A stretch of 64,000 nucleotides of DNA from Locusta migratoria (Eukaryota; Arthropoda; Insecta; Orthoptera; Acrididae). Numbering within the stretch: position 1 is the first letter of the stretch; each line of letters starts with the position of its first letter. The notes below the pieces were generated by a model. The model was not told the DNA's origin and did not search any database. It worked only from the letters and a program-made list of their open reading frames with translations. Positions 34,000 through 44,957 of the stretch are shown here, in pieces. A program made the translations under genes and the position numbers. Location of the stretch: positions 167,366,549 through 167,430,548 of the forward strand of contig CM048750.1 of assembly GCA_026315105.1 (NCBI GenBank). The letters are read 5' to 3'.

Positions 34000-35645
34000 C
34001 CGGATGAAATTTGAATATGTCGGTTTGGGATAACGTAGTTCGACTTCTTGGGACGTGAAGCATGCGTCGTCACCTCCCGCTAGAAAGTTCAAGGCTGTTC
34101 CCTCAATAACCGTTCGAGGTCCGATACTTACCAAATTCCTCGAGCAAGGAAAAACAATGAACAGTAACGTGTACTTTCAGACATGCCCTAGCCTACACAA
34201 GTCCATCAAGAGCAAGCGGCCTGGGTTGCTCACTAGAGTACTCCATGATAACGCGCGTCCACACGTCTCCAGGGTCACACAAAGTGTATTGACAAAATTC
34301 AAGTGGGAGAGGCTTTTGACACTGTACCCCACAAGCGGCTTCTAATGAAACTGCGTGCTTATGGAATATCTTCCCAATTATGCGATTGAATTCACGATTT
34401 CCTATCAGAAAGGACACAGTTCGTTGTAATTGACGGTAAGTCATCGAGTAAAACAGAAGTGATATCTAGCGTTCCACAGGGAAGCGTCATAAGTCCCTTA
34501 CTCTTCCTCGTGTTTATAAACGATTTAGGAGACAATCTGAATCGCTCCCTTAGACTGTTCGCGGATGATGCTGTCGTTTATCGGTTAGTGAAGTCAACAG
34601 AGGATCAAACGAAACTGCAAAAACTGAAAAAATTTCTACTTGGTGCGAAAATTGGCAATTGACACTAAATAAAGAAAAGTGTGATGTAATACACATGACC
34701 ACTAAAAGAAATCCGCTGAATTTTAATTACGCGATAAATCAGTCAAACCTTAAGGTCGTAAATTCTACCAAATACCTAGGACTTACAATGACGAACAACT
34801 TTGATTGGAGAGAACACACAGAAAATATTGTGGGGAAGGTGAATCAAAGGTTACGTTTCATTGGCAGAACGCTTCGAAGATGCACCAGCTCCACCAAAGA
34901 GACTGCCAACACCACACTTGTGCGTCCTCTCCTGGAGTACTGTTGCCCTTGTGGGACCCTCACCAGGTGGGACTGACGGAAGATATTGAGAAGATTCAGA
35001 GAAGGGCAGCTCGTTTTGTTTTATCACGTTACGGGGGAGAAAGCGTCACGGAAATGTTGCACGAATTGGGGTGGAAATCATTAAAAGAAAGACGTTATTC
35101 ATTGCGGCGTGATCTGTTTGCGAAGTTTCAATCACCGACTTTTAGCTCTGAATGTGAAAATATTTTGCTAGCACCCACCTACTTAGGGAGACATGACCAT
35201 CCCAATAAAATAAGAGAAATTAGATCGAAAACGGAACGATTTAGGTGTCCTTTCTTCCCGCGCGCTATTAGAGAATGGAACGGTAGAGAAAAGTTATGAA
35301 AGTGGTTAATGAACCCTCTGCCATACACTTAAATGTGATTTGCAGAGTATCGATGTAGATTTAGGTAGAGGCCTGAGCATTCGCCCTTCAGCCTGGACCT
35401 GTCGCCCTGCAACTTCCATCTGTTTGGTCCGCTAAGAAAACATCTCAAAAGGAAACGCTTCAACTCTGACGACGAAATAAAGGACTCAGAAAAGGACTGG
35501 CTCTTGTCACAGCCACAGGAATTCTAGGAACAGGGAAGACTTCGGTTCAAACAGTGCTCAGACCTCTGGTGATTTCTTTTGAATAAAGACTTCATGTATG
35601 TCCACAGTGTCGTTTCCTGCCTATTCATTTGAACACCCCTCGTAC
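34000..35645 (+). pseudogene. mariner transposase relic, split by a LINE
   Basis: The left part (34055-34310) encodes ITVRGPILTKFLEQG, KSKRPGLLTRVLHDNARPHV and SRVTQSVLTKFKWE; HDNARPH is the conserved mariner block. The right part (35369-35645) resumes with HSPSAWTCRPATSICLVR, a shifted reading of the HSPD-CDF-LFGPL block, and ends TTTGAACACCCCTCGTA, a mariner-type end. The LINE at 34311-35368 lies between. A second copy is at 57772-58395. Confidence 0.75.
34311..35368 (+). pseudogene. LINE reverse transcriptase, best copy of the (GATGTA)n family
   Basis: Starts EAFDTVPHKRLLMKLRAYGI (motif A), then LSERTQFVVIDGKSSSKTEV, VPQGSVISPLLFLVFINDLG, the catalytic FADD at about 34558, STKYLGLTMTNNFDWREHTE, GKVNQRLRFIGRTLRRCTSS and, after a frameshift at about 34960, EDIEKIQRRAARFVLSR to FRCPFFPRAIREWNGREKL at 35296. 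The 3' end reads GCAGAGTATCGATGTAGATT. AGAGGC at both edges (about 34309 and 35370) is a likely short duplication. 5' truncated; the endonuclease is absent. Confidence 0.85.
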
Positions 35646-35649
35646 ATCT

Positions 35650-36130
35650 GGTGTGATGCCCTCAGAGTTCTTACTGGCAGTATAATGGAAAGACAGGTAG
35701 GAACAAATCCCAGGAAAGACCAGTTTAGATTCCGGAGAAATGTAGAAACACGCGAAGCAGTAGTGATCTTACTAATTATCGTGGAAGATAGGTTTTTAAG
35801 TAAAAGCAAACCTATGTTAATAGAATTTGGAGATTTAGTGAAACCTTAATAATGTCTACTGGACTATATTTCCGAAGGGTAATGTGCCTCTTATACAGAA
35901 ACCAGAAGCCAGATATGAGATTCGAAGACCATAAAAGGGACGTAACGGTTGGGAAGTGAGTGAGACAGGACTGTTGTCTATCCCCGATGTTATTCGAAGT
36001 GGACTCTGAGAAAGCAGCAAGGTAACCTGGAGAAAATGTGAAGAAATAACAATATTATGTACGATAACAGACATGAAATCAATACCCAGAAGAAGGCCGC
36101 TTGCAGTAATGACCTAAATGTAGGAAAATT
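35650..36130 (+). pseudogene. RTE-like reverse transcriptase N-terminal relic
   Basis: The plus frame from 35655 reads LRVLTGSIMERQVGTNPRKD, QFRFRRNVETREAVVILLII and VEDRFLSKSKPMLIEF, matching the fingers region of RTE-type polymerases (L...E.QLG..Q.GFR...TR.A...L). Then frames break. Old copy. Confidence 0.55.
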
Positions 36131-36772
36131 TGAACATATTGACAATGCGGTCCAACACCCAGAAAATTTTAATGACGTACATATGACATCTTTCATGGGA
36201 TCGGTCAAATTGTGAAGAGTCGATTGATCGGTCAATCTGGATCGAGTATTGCGGGGCACCTTCCACCATGCACCATACTATCTTCTGGATGCAAAAATAC
36301 AGGAATGTCTGAAAGCGTTTATGTCGATCGGTCACAAAAAAAAAAAAAAAAAAAAAAAAAACATTTTCCGCTTTATATATTACATAATTATGTATTAAGT
36401 TTATTAGAAAAATATGTAGCTTATGTGCGTCTGAATGTATACATAGCTGAGCATAAAATTTTCGAGCTTTTTGTAAGAAAACTATGATAATAAAAAATAT
36501 GTAGCATTTGTGCACCATATCGTTTATTAAATATCGTGTGAAGGTTTAAGGAATATCGATCATAAACTTTAACGTGATTATTGCTAGCAATTTTCCGCTG
36601 AATACACTATGTATATATTTACTATCGAACCATGCAGTGCTTCGCAATTGCTAAATATGCACCGTAAGCGGATATAAATCCTACAGTCCTTTTCTTAATC
36701 TCTCTGCCCATGACTTCCCCTGTCTCTTCATCTGTTTCTTACCCCCTCCGACCTTTAGGCATTCGACTGTAT
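36131..36772. other. Unassigned, with A-run at 36338-36361
   Basis: AT-rich, with a run of about 24 A. No gene recognised. Confidence 0.5.
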
Positions 36773-36808
36773 TAGATACCTGAAAACCCGGCGTTACACG
36801 GGTAGATA

Positions 36809-38228
36809 CACTACTGGCCATTAAAATTGCTACACCAAGAAGAAATGCAGATGATAAACGGGTATTCATTGGACAAATATATTATACTAGAACTGAGATG
36901 TGATTACATTTTCACGCAATTTGGAAGCATAGATCCTGAGAAATCAGTACCCAGAACAACCAAATCTGGCCGTAATAATGGCCTTGATATACCTGCGCAC
37001 TGAGTCAAACAGAGCTTGGATGGCGTGTACAGGTACAGATGCCCATGCAGCTTCAACACGATACCACAATTCATCAAGAGTAGTGACTGGCGTATTGTGA
37101 CGAGCCAGTTGCTCGGCCACCATTGACTGGACGTTTTCAATTGGTGAGAGATCTGGAGAATGTGCTGGACAGGACAGCAGTCGAACATTCTCCGTATCCA
37201 GAAAGGTCCGTACAGAACCTGTAACATGCGGTCGTACATTATCCTGCTGAAATGTAGGGATTCGCAGGGATCGAATGAAGGGTAGAGCCACGGGTCGTAA
37301 CACGCCTGAAATGTAACGGCACAGAGTAATATATTTGTCTGTGGTAACGGCCAGTGTTCAGCTGTCGATGCAAACAAGAGGTGACCGAGACTTGAAACCA
37401 ATGGCACCCTATACCATCACCCCGGCTGATACGACAGTATAGCGATAACGAATACACGCTCCAATGTGCGTTCACCGCGATGTCGCCAAACACGGATGCG
37501 ACCACCATGATGTTGTAAACAGAAACTGGATTCATCCGAAAACATTCGTGCACCCAGGTTCATCGTTGCGTACACCATCGTAGGCGCTCCTCTCTGTGAT
37601 GCAGCGTTAAGTGTAACCGCAGCCATGGTCTCCGAGCTGGTAGTCCAAGCTGCTGCAAACGTCGTCGAACTGTTCGTGCAGATGATTGTTGTCTTGCAAA
37701 CGTCCCCATCTGTTGACTCAGGGATCGAGACGTGGTTGCACGATTCGTTACAGCCATGCGGATAAGATGCCTGTCATCTCGAGTGCTAGTGATAAGATGC
37801 CGTTGGGATCCAGCACGGCTTTCCGTATTGCCCTGCTGAACCCACCGATTCCATATTCTGCTAACATTCATTGGATCGCGTCCAACGCGAGCAGCAATGT
37901 CGTGATACTATAGACCGCAATCGCGATAGGCTACAATCCGACCTCTATCAAAGTCGGAAACGTGATGGTACGCATTTCACCTCCTTACGCGAGGCATCAT
38001 AACTACGTTTCACCAGGCAACGCCGGTCAACTGCTGTTTGTGTATGAAAAATCGGTTGCAAACTTTCCTCATGTCAGGAGGTTGTAGGTGTCGCCACCGG
38101 CGCCAAACTTGTGTGAACCCTCTGAAAAGCTAATCATTTGCATATTACAACATCTTCTTCCTTTCCGTTACATTTCGCGTCTGTAGCAAGTCATCTTTGT
38201 TGTGAAGCAATTTTAATGGCCAGGAGTG
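36809..38228 (-). mobile_element. Nearly full-length Tc1-type element
   Basis: The ends are inverted repeats of about 28 bp (CACTACTGGCCATTAAAATT at left; the right is its near-complement ending GGCCAGGAGTG) flanked by TA (36807-36808 and 38229-38230). The transposase lies on the minus strand (36944-37997). The length, about 1.42 kb, is normal for Tc1. From memory, very similar elements occur in many unrelated insects, so horizontal spread is plausible but untested here. Confidence 0.9.
36944..37997 (-). pseudogene. Tc1-type transposase, DD34E, with disruptions
   Basis: Starts MPRVRR at 37997 followed by an in-frame stop, then SDFDRGRIVAYRDCGL, DIAARVGRDPMNVSRIWNRW (helix-turn-helix DNA-binding region) and QGNTESRAGSQRHLITSTRD. 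The C-terminal part (36944-37303) has FQQDNVRPHV and SPDLSPIENV; 34 residues separate the D of QDN from the E of IEN, the Tc1 DD34E spacing. Stops and frameshifts near 37950, 37910 and 37250-37560 make it inactive. Confidence 0.85.
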
Positions 38229-38420
38229 TATTTATTCCAATACTCATTTAGTCCATGTACTCCTCTCTGTCTGCCTACCTCGGCACCGCTGTCTTCCTCC
38301 TCCTCCCACTCCCTTCTAACCACTGATCCATACCCGTACATCTGTCGGTAGCTCCTATGTTCTCCTGTCCCTGCTCTCTGCTTGTAAGGGTTCCTATAAG
38401 TTTATTAGGAGATTTTGAGT

Positions 38421-38680
38421 GCGAGCCGGCGGGAGATTCATTTTTAGTTAGGAAAGGCTAGTTCTGCAGGGACGCACCACACGGCGACGGCAGATGAGGC
38501 GGGGCAGCGAAAGCCCCAGAACGCTCAGTGGGATCGTCCGTTGCGGCCGCCGCGCCTTTGCGCCGGTGAAGCAAGAAGAATATGGCGCCAATATAACCTT
38601 TTTAATTTATTAATGCTTTTTATTTAATAACGCTTTGGTGGCAAACAGACCTTAGTAGCAGACTAGGTCAACAGAAGAGG
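38421..38680. other. Unassigned, GC-rich patch
   Basis: 38465-38575 is GC-rich with many CpG; no frame is recognisable. Confidence 0.4.
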
Positions 38681-39413
38681 TGCTCATCATCATCATTTGG
38701 TTGTCTGCCGTACGGCAGGTTTAGACTGCAAAGCCCTCCATGCTTCTGTCTTTTGCAATCATCTTCGTTCTTTGGTACCCTCCTAGTGGCTTGCTGACGT
38801 CATCCAGCATCTGGTACCTTCTTCTGCCCCTCCCTCTCTTTCCCGGAACGATGGATGGATGCTTCGGGTTTAACGTTCCGTCGACAGCTTGGCCATTAGA
38901 GACGGAGCTAACGCTCGGAGTTTTTGGGTTAGGATGATGAAGGAAATCGGCCGTGCCCTTTGAAAGGAACCATCCCGACATATGCCTGGAGTGATTTAGG
39001 GAAATCACGGAAAACCTAAATCTGGATGGCCGGAGGTGGATTTAAACCACCATCCTCCCGAATGCTTCCCGGAACGCAACCCTCAATTGCCTCTTCCAGA
39101 AGGCAATCTCGTCTTAAACTGTGGCCTAACCAGTTTAGTTTGCTGTTCTTTATCGTCAGCAACATCCTCCGTTCCTCTCCAACTCTGTTCAGTACTTCTT
39201 CATTTCTGACTTTATCGATCCAGCTGATCTTCTACATCCTATGCCATATCCACATTTCACAAGCTTCAATTTTCTTCTCATCTTTCTTTCTCATTGTTCA
39301 CGTTTCTGCTCCATACAAGGCCACACTCCATATTAGACACTTAACCAGTCTCTTCCTTATTTCTTTGTTTAAACCACTGGTTTCTTTGCTTCTGGAACGC
39401 TTCTTTCAAATCA
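38681..39413 (-). mobile_element. RTE-like LINE 3' end, (ATC)n-tailed variant
   Basis: Begins with CATCATCATCATTTGG, then sequence whose minus strand resembles the C-terminal end of RTE-type LINEs (..RGRGRRRYQMLDDV near 38790-38850), and continues after the SINE as ..GATCTTCTACATCC.. and ..TGCTCCATACAAGGCCACAC.., equivalent to blocks of the (CAA)n-tailed RTE family. Interrupted by the SINE at 38851. Confidence 0.6.
38851..39065 (-). mobile_element. tRNA-derived SINE, second lineage (type F), 5' truncated
   Basis: Minus strand: B-box remnant GGTTTAAATCC, body with GATTTAGGTTTTCCGTGATT, end near GGATGGATGGAT. It lacks the 5' part of the tRNA head that the copy at 5531 keeps. Duplication TTCCCGGAACG at 38840-38850 and 39066-39076. 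Confidence 0.85.
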
Positions 39414-39610
39414 AATGTTCAAATGTTTGTTAAGCTTATGGGACTTAACTACGGGGTCATCAGTCCCTAAACTTACAAACTACTTATGAACTACTTACGA
39501 ACTAGGACGGCACAAATATCCATGCCCGAGGGGGGATTCGAACCCCCGACCGTAGTGGCCGTGCAGACCGTGACTGGAGCGCCTCAGTCCCCTCGTCCAC
39601 CTCGGCCGGC
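39414..39610 (-). mobile_element. T-tailed SINE, type A (copy 7)
   Basis: Complete type A head (B box GGGGGTTCGAATCCCCCC) and shared tail on the minus strand. No clear target duplication is visible. It abuts the RTE-like fragment. Confidence 0.85.
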
Positions 39611-39795
39611 AATTGATTTATAAACAGATAATACACAGCGAAGTTAGAATAAAATGAAATACAAGAAAATTTAAAAAGCACGGTTATTGATTAAGCAAAT
39701 TCGGAACACGTGTACAGTGTTAATTGTTGCATCAAGAAAACATCCTATATCGAGGCTAAGGGACCTGGTCCAAATCTTTCTACTGGGCGCCACAT

Positions 39796-41092
39796 TCGCG
39801 CCTTATGTCGTATTTAAGTGCAAAACCAAAAATCCTGAAGACAGCAATCGAGAATTTTAATTCTGACCTATGTGCACTATCAAAGTGGGCACAGAATATA
39901 GGATTAAAGCTCAATCCAAGTAAAACACAAGCGATTCTGGTAGGTCATCCTAGACTCATTAACCACAAATACCGCGAATCTCAACCATCATTAATATTAA
40001 ATGCACACCTATCTATTTTTCGCCCTCGGCAAAAAGTCTGGGAGTGATAATAGACGACAAACTAAATTGGGCTGAGCACACAGCCGCCGTGTGCAGTAAG
40101 GCATCAGCATCTCTTCATGCCCTACAGAGATATAAGAAGTTTTTTTCCTTAAAAAGAAACTTATACAGACGCTTGTAATTCCAATTATTGATTACAGTGA
40201 TGTTATGTTGCAAGGTCTCTCTTGAGAAAGCTCACGACGTCTGGAACTAATCATGAATGCCTGCGTTCGATATATAACATCCGTCTCTTTGATCACATTT
40301 CACCATCTTATAAGCAACTATCCTGGCTTCGTGCTGACAAGCGCACAGATTTTCATACACTCTGTTTCCTCTACTCTCTTATCAACGTACACTGTCCCTC
40401 ATATCTTTCCTCGACCTTAACACTCTTATCTGATCAACATAAAAGAACTACTCGTTCCAGTCAGAGCAAAACCCTTTCTGTCCCTATCCATCACTCAGCC
40501 GGTTTCTCAAAATCCTTTTCAGTAGCAGGAACCAGGCTCTGGAACAATCTACCTCAGTATATCAGAGAAATGAATAACACTGCCAGCTTCAAACGACAGT
40601 TAATGGATTATCTACTAAAGCAATAAAGACGCCAGTCTTTATTACCCTACGGTCCAGGTACGTCACATCCATTCCTCCTCCCAGATAGTCTCCGACTGCC
40701 ATTGCTCTCGCCAGGTACAGCTTCTGTCAGAATTCGCCATGCGTTAACCAGTCTCGATATATTCAAAAGTAAATATTGTATCTGCTAATATCAATGTTGT
40801 TACTTCTATTATTACACCAGCAGCAGCAGAAGGTGTCTAAGTGGTACTGTTAGTATTAATCCTATTTAGAGTTAAGTTATTGCATATGTAGAGTTAAGTT
40901 ATTACCTTTTATTTACATCCTTTTACATGTAATCAACCTGTATAAATAATGTTATTAACTGTTCATCTGTAAAAATCATTATTATGTTATAGGTAACTCA
41001 CATGTAAAGAAATACTGTATGTGTAAAACCCTTGTCCGATGTAAGAGAGGGCCTGATGGCCCTAATCTGATCAGGCTAAATAAATAAATAAA
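39796..41092 (+). pseudogene. LINE reverse transcriptase C-terminus with (TAAA)n end
   Basis: Pieces: DLCALSKWAQNIGLKLNPSK, SLGVIIDDKLNWAEHTAAVC (after a shift near 40035), a break at 40225, then HISPSYKQLSWLRADKRTDF, LINVHCPSYLSS and GFSKSFSVAGTRLWNNLPQY to a stop at 40626. About 450 bp of 3' UTR follows, ending CTAAATAAATAAATAAATG. Family unlike the other LINEs here; CR1/L2-like by the order of motifs. Confidence 0.8.
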
Positions 41093-41479
41093 TGTCTCTA
41101 ACCTATCCAATCGGGAAAAAGAGTGCGTACAGTTCAACGTAGGATCCGAACCATGTGTCGTTCCAGACAACTCCTCACATCGTTGAAACGTGAAGGCTAC
41201 GCTGACACTCAAAGTGAAAAAAATCATCACCAAGTGAAATCACGATCCCAGCGAAGGCGCGACTTTTCGCTTTCCAACTGAGAATTTTGCCTCTAGCCCA
41301 ATGTTCGAATAAATAACAGCCCCAAGTATTGGATACTTAACCAACATAGATACAAACATTAAATTTGCAATATAATAGTTGTGCAAAATTGCATTAAGAT
41401 AAGTAGTTTTGCAGTTCATCGCGGACACACACTGTGACACGTTATTCTTATATTTACAAAGATGTAATACATAAATGTT
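41093..41479. other. Unassigned sequence
   Basis: No gene or repeat supported. Confidence 0.5.
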
Positions 41480-41665
41480 CCCGCGCGGGAGGATCCGAGC
41501 GGTGTGGAGCGCCACGTTACAGATCGCGCGGCCTCCCGCGTCGGAAGTTCGAATCCTCCCTCGGGCATGGATGTGTGTGTAGTCCTTAGGTTAGTTTAAG
41601 TAGTTTGTAAGACTAGGGACTGATGACCACGTAGTTTGGTCCCATAGGATTACAAACACTTGTAA
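41480..41665 (+). mobile_element. T-tailed SINE, type C head
   Basis: Head CCCGCGCGGGAGGATCCGAG, B box GGAAGTTCGAATCCTCC, body with GGATGTGTGTGTAGTCC and the shared tail ending TTACAAACACTTG. Duplication not clear. Confidence 0.8.
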
Positions 41666-41688
41666 TTTGTTTTTGTCCCAATGTTTAT

Positions 41689-41940
41689 ACAGCATCGAGC
41701 AAAAATTTGTATAAATCGCAATTTGCGATCAGTTATGACTTCACTGTACTATGTTTAGATGGAATACCAAAGTGCGGCGAATGTAAATTTGTGCCCGGCC
41801 GGGATTCGAACCCGGGATCTCCTGCTTACTAGGCAGACGCGTTGACCACTCCGCCACCGAGGACACAGTGACCGGCCCTAGTACAGTGAAGCCAAAACTG
41901 ATCGCAAATTGCGATTTATTTCATTCATTGAACGCTGTAA
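41689..41940. mobile_element. Small palindromic element around a tRNA-like cassette
   Basis: Arms of 39 bp, 41711-41749 and 41881-41919, are inverted copies with two mismatches (inner ends ...CACTGTAC and GTACAGTG...). Weaker pairing continues to TACAGC/GCTGTA at about 41689-41940. Between the arms lie a 40-bp spacer and a tRNA-like sequence (41791-41866, minus). It looks like a non-autonomous foldback or MITE-like unit carrying Pol III-type boxes. No target duplication is obvious. Confidence 0.7.
41791..41866 (-). tRNA. tRNA-like sequence, AGT (Thr-like) anticodon, probably not functional
   Basis: On the minus strand: GTGTCCTCGG at the 5' end, GTGGCGGAGTGGTCAACGCG (A-box side), the anticodon arm CTGC-CTAGTAA-GCAG giving AGT in the usual place, and T arm CCGGGTTCGAATCCCGG (perfect 5-bp stem). 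The 3' end GGCCGGGCAC pairs imperfectly with the 5' end. Being inside an inverted repeat and without a clean acceptor stem, it is more likely a mobile promoter head than a working tRNA gene. Confidence 0.5.
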
Positions 41941-42049
41941 CGTCGTCAAAAATAGATAATTGCAAAAAGTTTGTAGTAAATCGTTCAAGAACTTAACTAG
42001 ATTTTTGTTAAAAATATTAAATCGCCGCTTGACTGTAAAGAGACATAAA

Positions 42050-42690
42050 ATAGTGTTGCATTACCATCATTCTAGAGGCACATGACCTTTTACAAAATAC
42101 TGGAACAGAAGTATACAAAAACAACATTTCAGTTCTCTCTACTGCCAATGAAAACATATTGAAAAGTGCTACAACAATAACGTAAACATTTGAATCTGTG
42201 TTCCAGCTGCAGCAACAGCACTACCCACAATACCCGCTAACACTTCTTCTTGCACTGATGCATGCCTATATTCGTAGTGGCATACTGTCCACTAGATCAT
42301 CAAGGGGCTGTTGGTCCAGATTGTCACACTCCTCAACGGTGAGTCGCCGTATATCTCTCAAACTGATTGGCGGGTCGCACATTCGAGTCTCCTCTTGAAT
42401 AGCACTTGATGACAATTCTGACGCGTCCATTCAGCATGCTGTTGGGCCCATCCGTACCGCGCTGCATGATGTTTAGCAGTCTGAACCTCGCCATGAACGT
42501 CGCGAGTGAAGGTGCATGTCACGCAGTTTATTACGCACGATTTGAGTCGAGACACGACGTCCTGTGGCTGCACGAAGATCATTATTAAGCGTTCCTCTCT
42601 GCGTTGCTCCGAGCTGAAATCCGTAGTTGTTAAAGAGACCTTCGAACCAAGGCGATGCAGTACATTTTATGATTCGTGTAGTATGGATTG
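42050..42690 (-). pseudogene. Tc1-type element relic, shortened
   Basis: Minus-strand transposase pieces: GATQRGTLNNDLRAATGRRV and RNKLRDMHLHSRR (42473-42697), then HHAARYGWAQQHAEWTRQNC (42358-42582), the DNA-binding and early catalytic regions of Tc1 enzymes. Left flank and end sequences correspond to the copy at 49360-50900. The C-terminal catalytic part is deleted. Confidence 0.65.
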
Positions 42691-43302
42691 CCTTCATATC
42701 CCTAGAAAAGCCCCTCTACATACTCCATACACCAGTTTGGTAAATGCTGAGGTAGATGAAATAAAAAGTTTGAAGTTTGTCAATGACATAGCATGCAAAG
42801 AACTTAGAAGGTAAGTTGATAAGACAGGATCTTGGAAGGAGGATATAATTAGAATATCAACATTAGTGAATCAAGGATAATGAAATATCATCAAATTAAA
42901 ACAGTCGATGCTGTGCGAATTTAAGTTAAAATTTGTGTAACTAAGGGACCAAACTGCTACTAGGGTTATCGGTACGTATACTTACACACAAATGCTCAGT
43001 TATGGCATGGCTCCTTAGACTGCGCGGAAAATCAGATACGCAAATAAGTAGTAGGCAGATTTTGCTATTTGGACAGTAAAGTAGTTGATGCTAGACGCTA
43101 GGGAAAGCATAGAAAATGTAGACTTGTTGTAGCATGAAAACAGCGCCTGTAAAAGAGGAGTTTGTTAACATTATTATTATTATTATTATTATTTTGGGGG
43201 GGGGGGATTTTATGTAGATACCTGGATTGTGCGACAGAAGAATATTTTTAAATGTGATGCTACGGAGTAATGCTGAATATTATATGGGCATAGATTGTAA
43301 TC
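42691..43302. other. Unassigned, with (TTA)n and G-run
   Basis: Contains (ATT)n near 43170-43193 followed by a G-run. No gene recognised. Confidence 0.5.
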
Positions 43303-43420
43303 AGGGAGTTGTTGTGGTCTTTAGTCCGCAGACTGGTTTCATGCAGCTCTCCACGCTACCCTGTTCGGGCGCAGGACGGAATCCTTTCAACGCTAGGCAG
43401 GCGAACAGGGGACAGGACTG
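43303..43420 (-). mobile_element. RTE LINE 3' end fragment
   Basis: GTTGTTGTGGTCTTTAGTCC then GCAGACTGGTTTCATGCAGC is the terminal ~100 bp of the (CAA)n-tailed RTE family. Truncated just before the MULE-type pseudogene. Confidence 0.7.
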
Positions 43421-43544
43421 AATCCTCCCGAACTAACACAATGGCACCTCCTGCAGGTACCAGCCCCCAGTTCCCACCCCCGTCCCAAGCCGTTTCCGGC
43501 CTTACTTGTCACTTCGGTCCACGGCAGTTTGCTTAACAGTGAAG

Positions 43545-44957
43545 ATGTCCTCCGACGCCCTTGAAGTTTCAGTGAGTACAAAGGGAAGGAAAATGTTACT
43601 TCTGGAAGGTAACACTTTCGGATTTCAGAAATTGTTGAAAAGTGGTTTAGCGCGATGGACGTGCAACACAAAGGGTTGCAAAAGTGTTATTATAACAATT
43701 TCTGTTGAGGAGCTGGATGTTGTGGGCATTCATGAAGACCACAACCACGCAGAAGTGCCTTCTAAGAAAATTCAGAGGCAAAAATTAATTGCTAATATGA
43801 AGTGAAAAGCCACGGAAGACATCTGTGAGAGGCCATCTAAGCTGATTTACCACCATTTAAAAGGAGAAGATACTCAAGAAGTAACAATTAGAGATGTCGA
43901 CAGCTTCCGGAAATCTATTTACAAAGCTAGGCGGAAAATTCTGCCGAAATTGCCAAGGAGTGTTGAAGATGTTCATGAATTTCTCAATACGTTATATGTT
44001 GAAACTACAGACGGGAAAAATTTCTTACTGGACAACAATGCCGAGAAAAAAGTTGTAATATTTTGTGACTCTGAAAACCTTAACGTGCTTACTCAGTGTG
44101 CAACAATATATTTTGACGGAACATTCAAGTATTGCACAAAATTCTTTTGTCAGCTGTTTACTATACTCGGCCTAGTTAATGGGCATTACATTCCAATGGT
44201 TTTTGCCTTATTGAACGACAAAAAAACTTCGTCGTATCAGTATGTCTTTGATACAGTCATCAATAAATCTGCTGATCTAGGAATGAAATTTTCTCCATCA
44301 ACGATGTTTCCAGATTTTGAAGACAGCATAATGAAGGCTGGAAGTGAAGTCTGGAGTGATGTAAGGATCCAAGGATGCAAATTTCATTTGACCCAGAGCT
44401 GGTGGAGGAAGATTCAAACATTGGGTCTTGCACATGACTATTACGAAAGGAATGAAATTGGAAAGTTTCTATCTTATATATTTGGTTTGCCGATGCTCGA
44501 TCCTAATATGGTTGGAGAGTGTTTTGTCGAAGATTTCATGTCAGAGATGTCTGCATCAGAAAAACTGCAAACATTTTGTGATTACCTAGTGGAAACGTAT
44601 AATACAAGAAGATGCTCTCATTCCTCCATTCACATGGGCAGAACTAGGCTGTAATAGAACGCAAACCACCAATGCTTGTGAAAGTTTCGACAGCAGATAT
44701 AATAGTCAGTCTACTCCTACAGTCCCGATATTTTTAGGTTTCTTGAGGTGTTGAAACAAATTCAGCTCGATTCTAAAATCGCAATAAGTTCATCAAAAAC
44801 GACGAAACAGGAAATTTATGATACAGCAAGTGGCAAATTTCAAAGCTGGAAAAATTTCCAGTTTCCAATATGTGAAATAGGTTTCATACAAAATCAAACC
44901 GGGAATTACACAGTAAGAAAAGTGGTTTTATATGTAAATGTACATATTACGAAATAA
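43545..44957 (+). pseudogene. FLYWCH zinc finger plus MULE-type transposase
   Basis: Starts MSSDALEVSVSTKGRKMLLL. Residues ~8-70 form a FLYWCH-type finger (STKGRKMLLLEG, F, W-T-C...C, then HEDHNH). An in-frame TGA at 43803 follows, then the same frame continues as KATEDICERPSKLIYHHLKG, RKILPKLPRSVEDV and the MULE core ATIYFDGTFKYC (first catalytic D), FPDFEDSIMKAG and GCKFHLTQSWW. A frameshift near 44635 leads to NRTQTTNACESFDSRYN and another near 44740 to VLKQIQLDSK, with a stop at 44955. This FLYWCH-MULE layout is common in insect Mutator-like elements. Terminal repeats not found. Confidence 0.85.

Larger units (their letters stand above)
36773..38420 (-). mobile_element. Helitron-like 3' end, split by a Tc1 element
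   Basis: CTGAAAACCCGGCGTTACAC then GGGTA at 36776-36803 is the reverse of a Helitron-type terminus (hairpin CCCGG..CCGGG followed by TTTTCAG). The same terminus occurs at 63094. After the Tc1 element, the body resumes at 38229 with TATTTATTCC and C/T-rich sequence. The terminal CTRR is not intact here. Confidence 0.5.
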
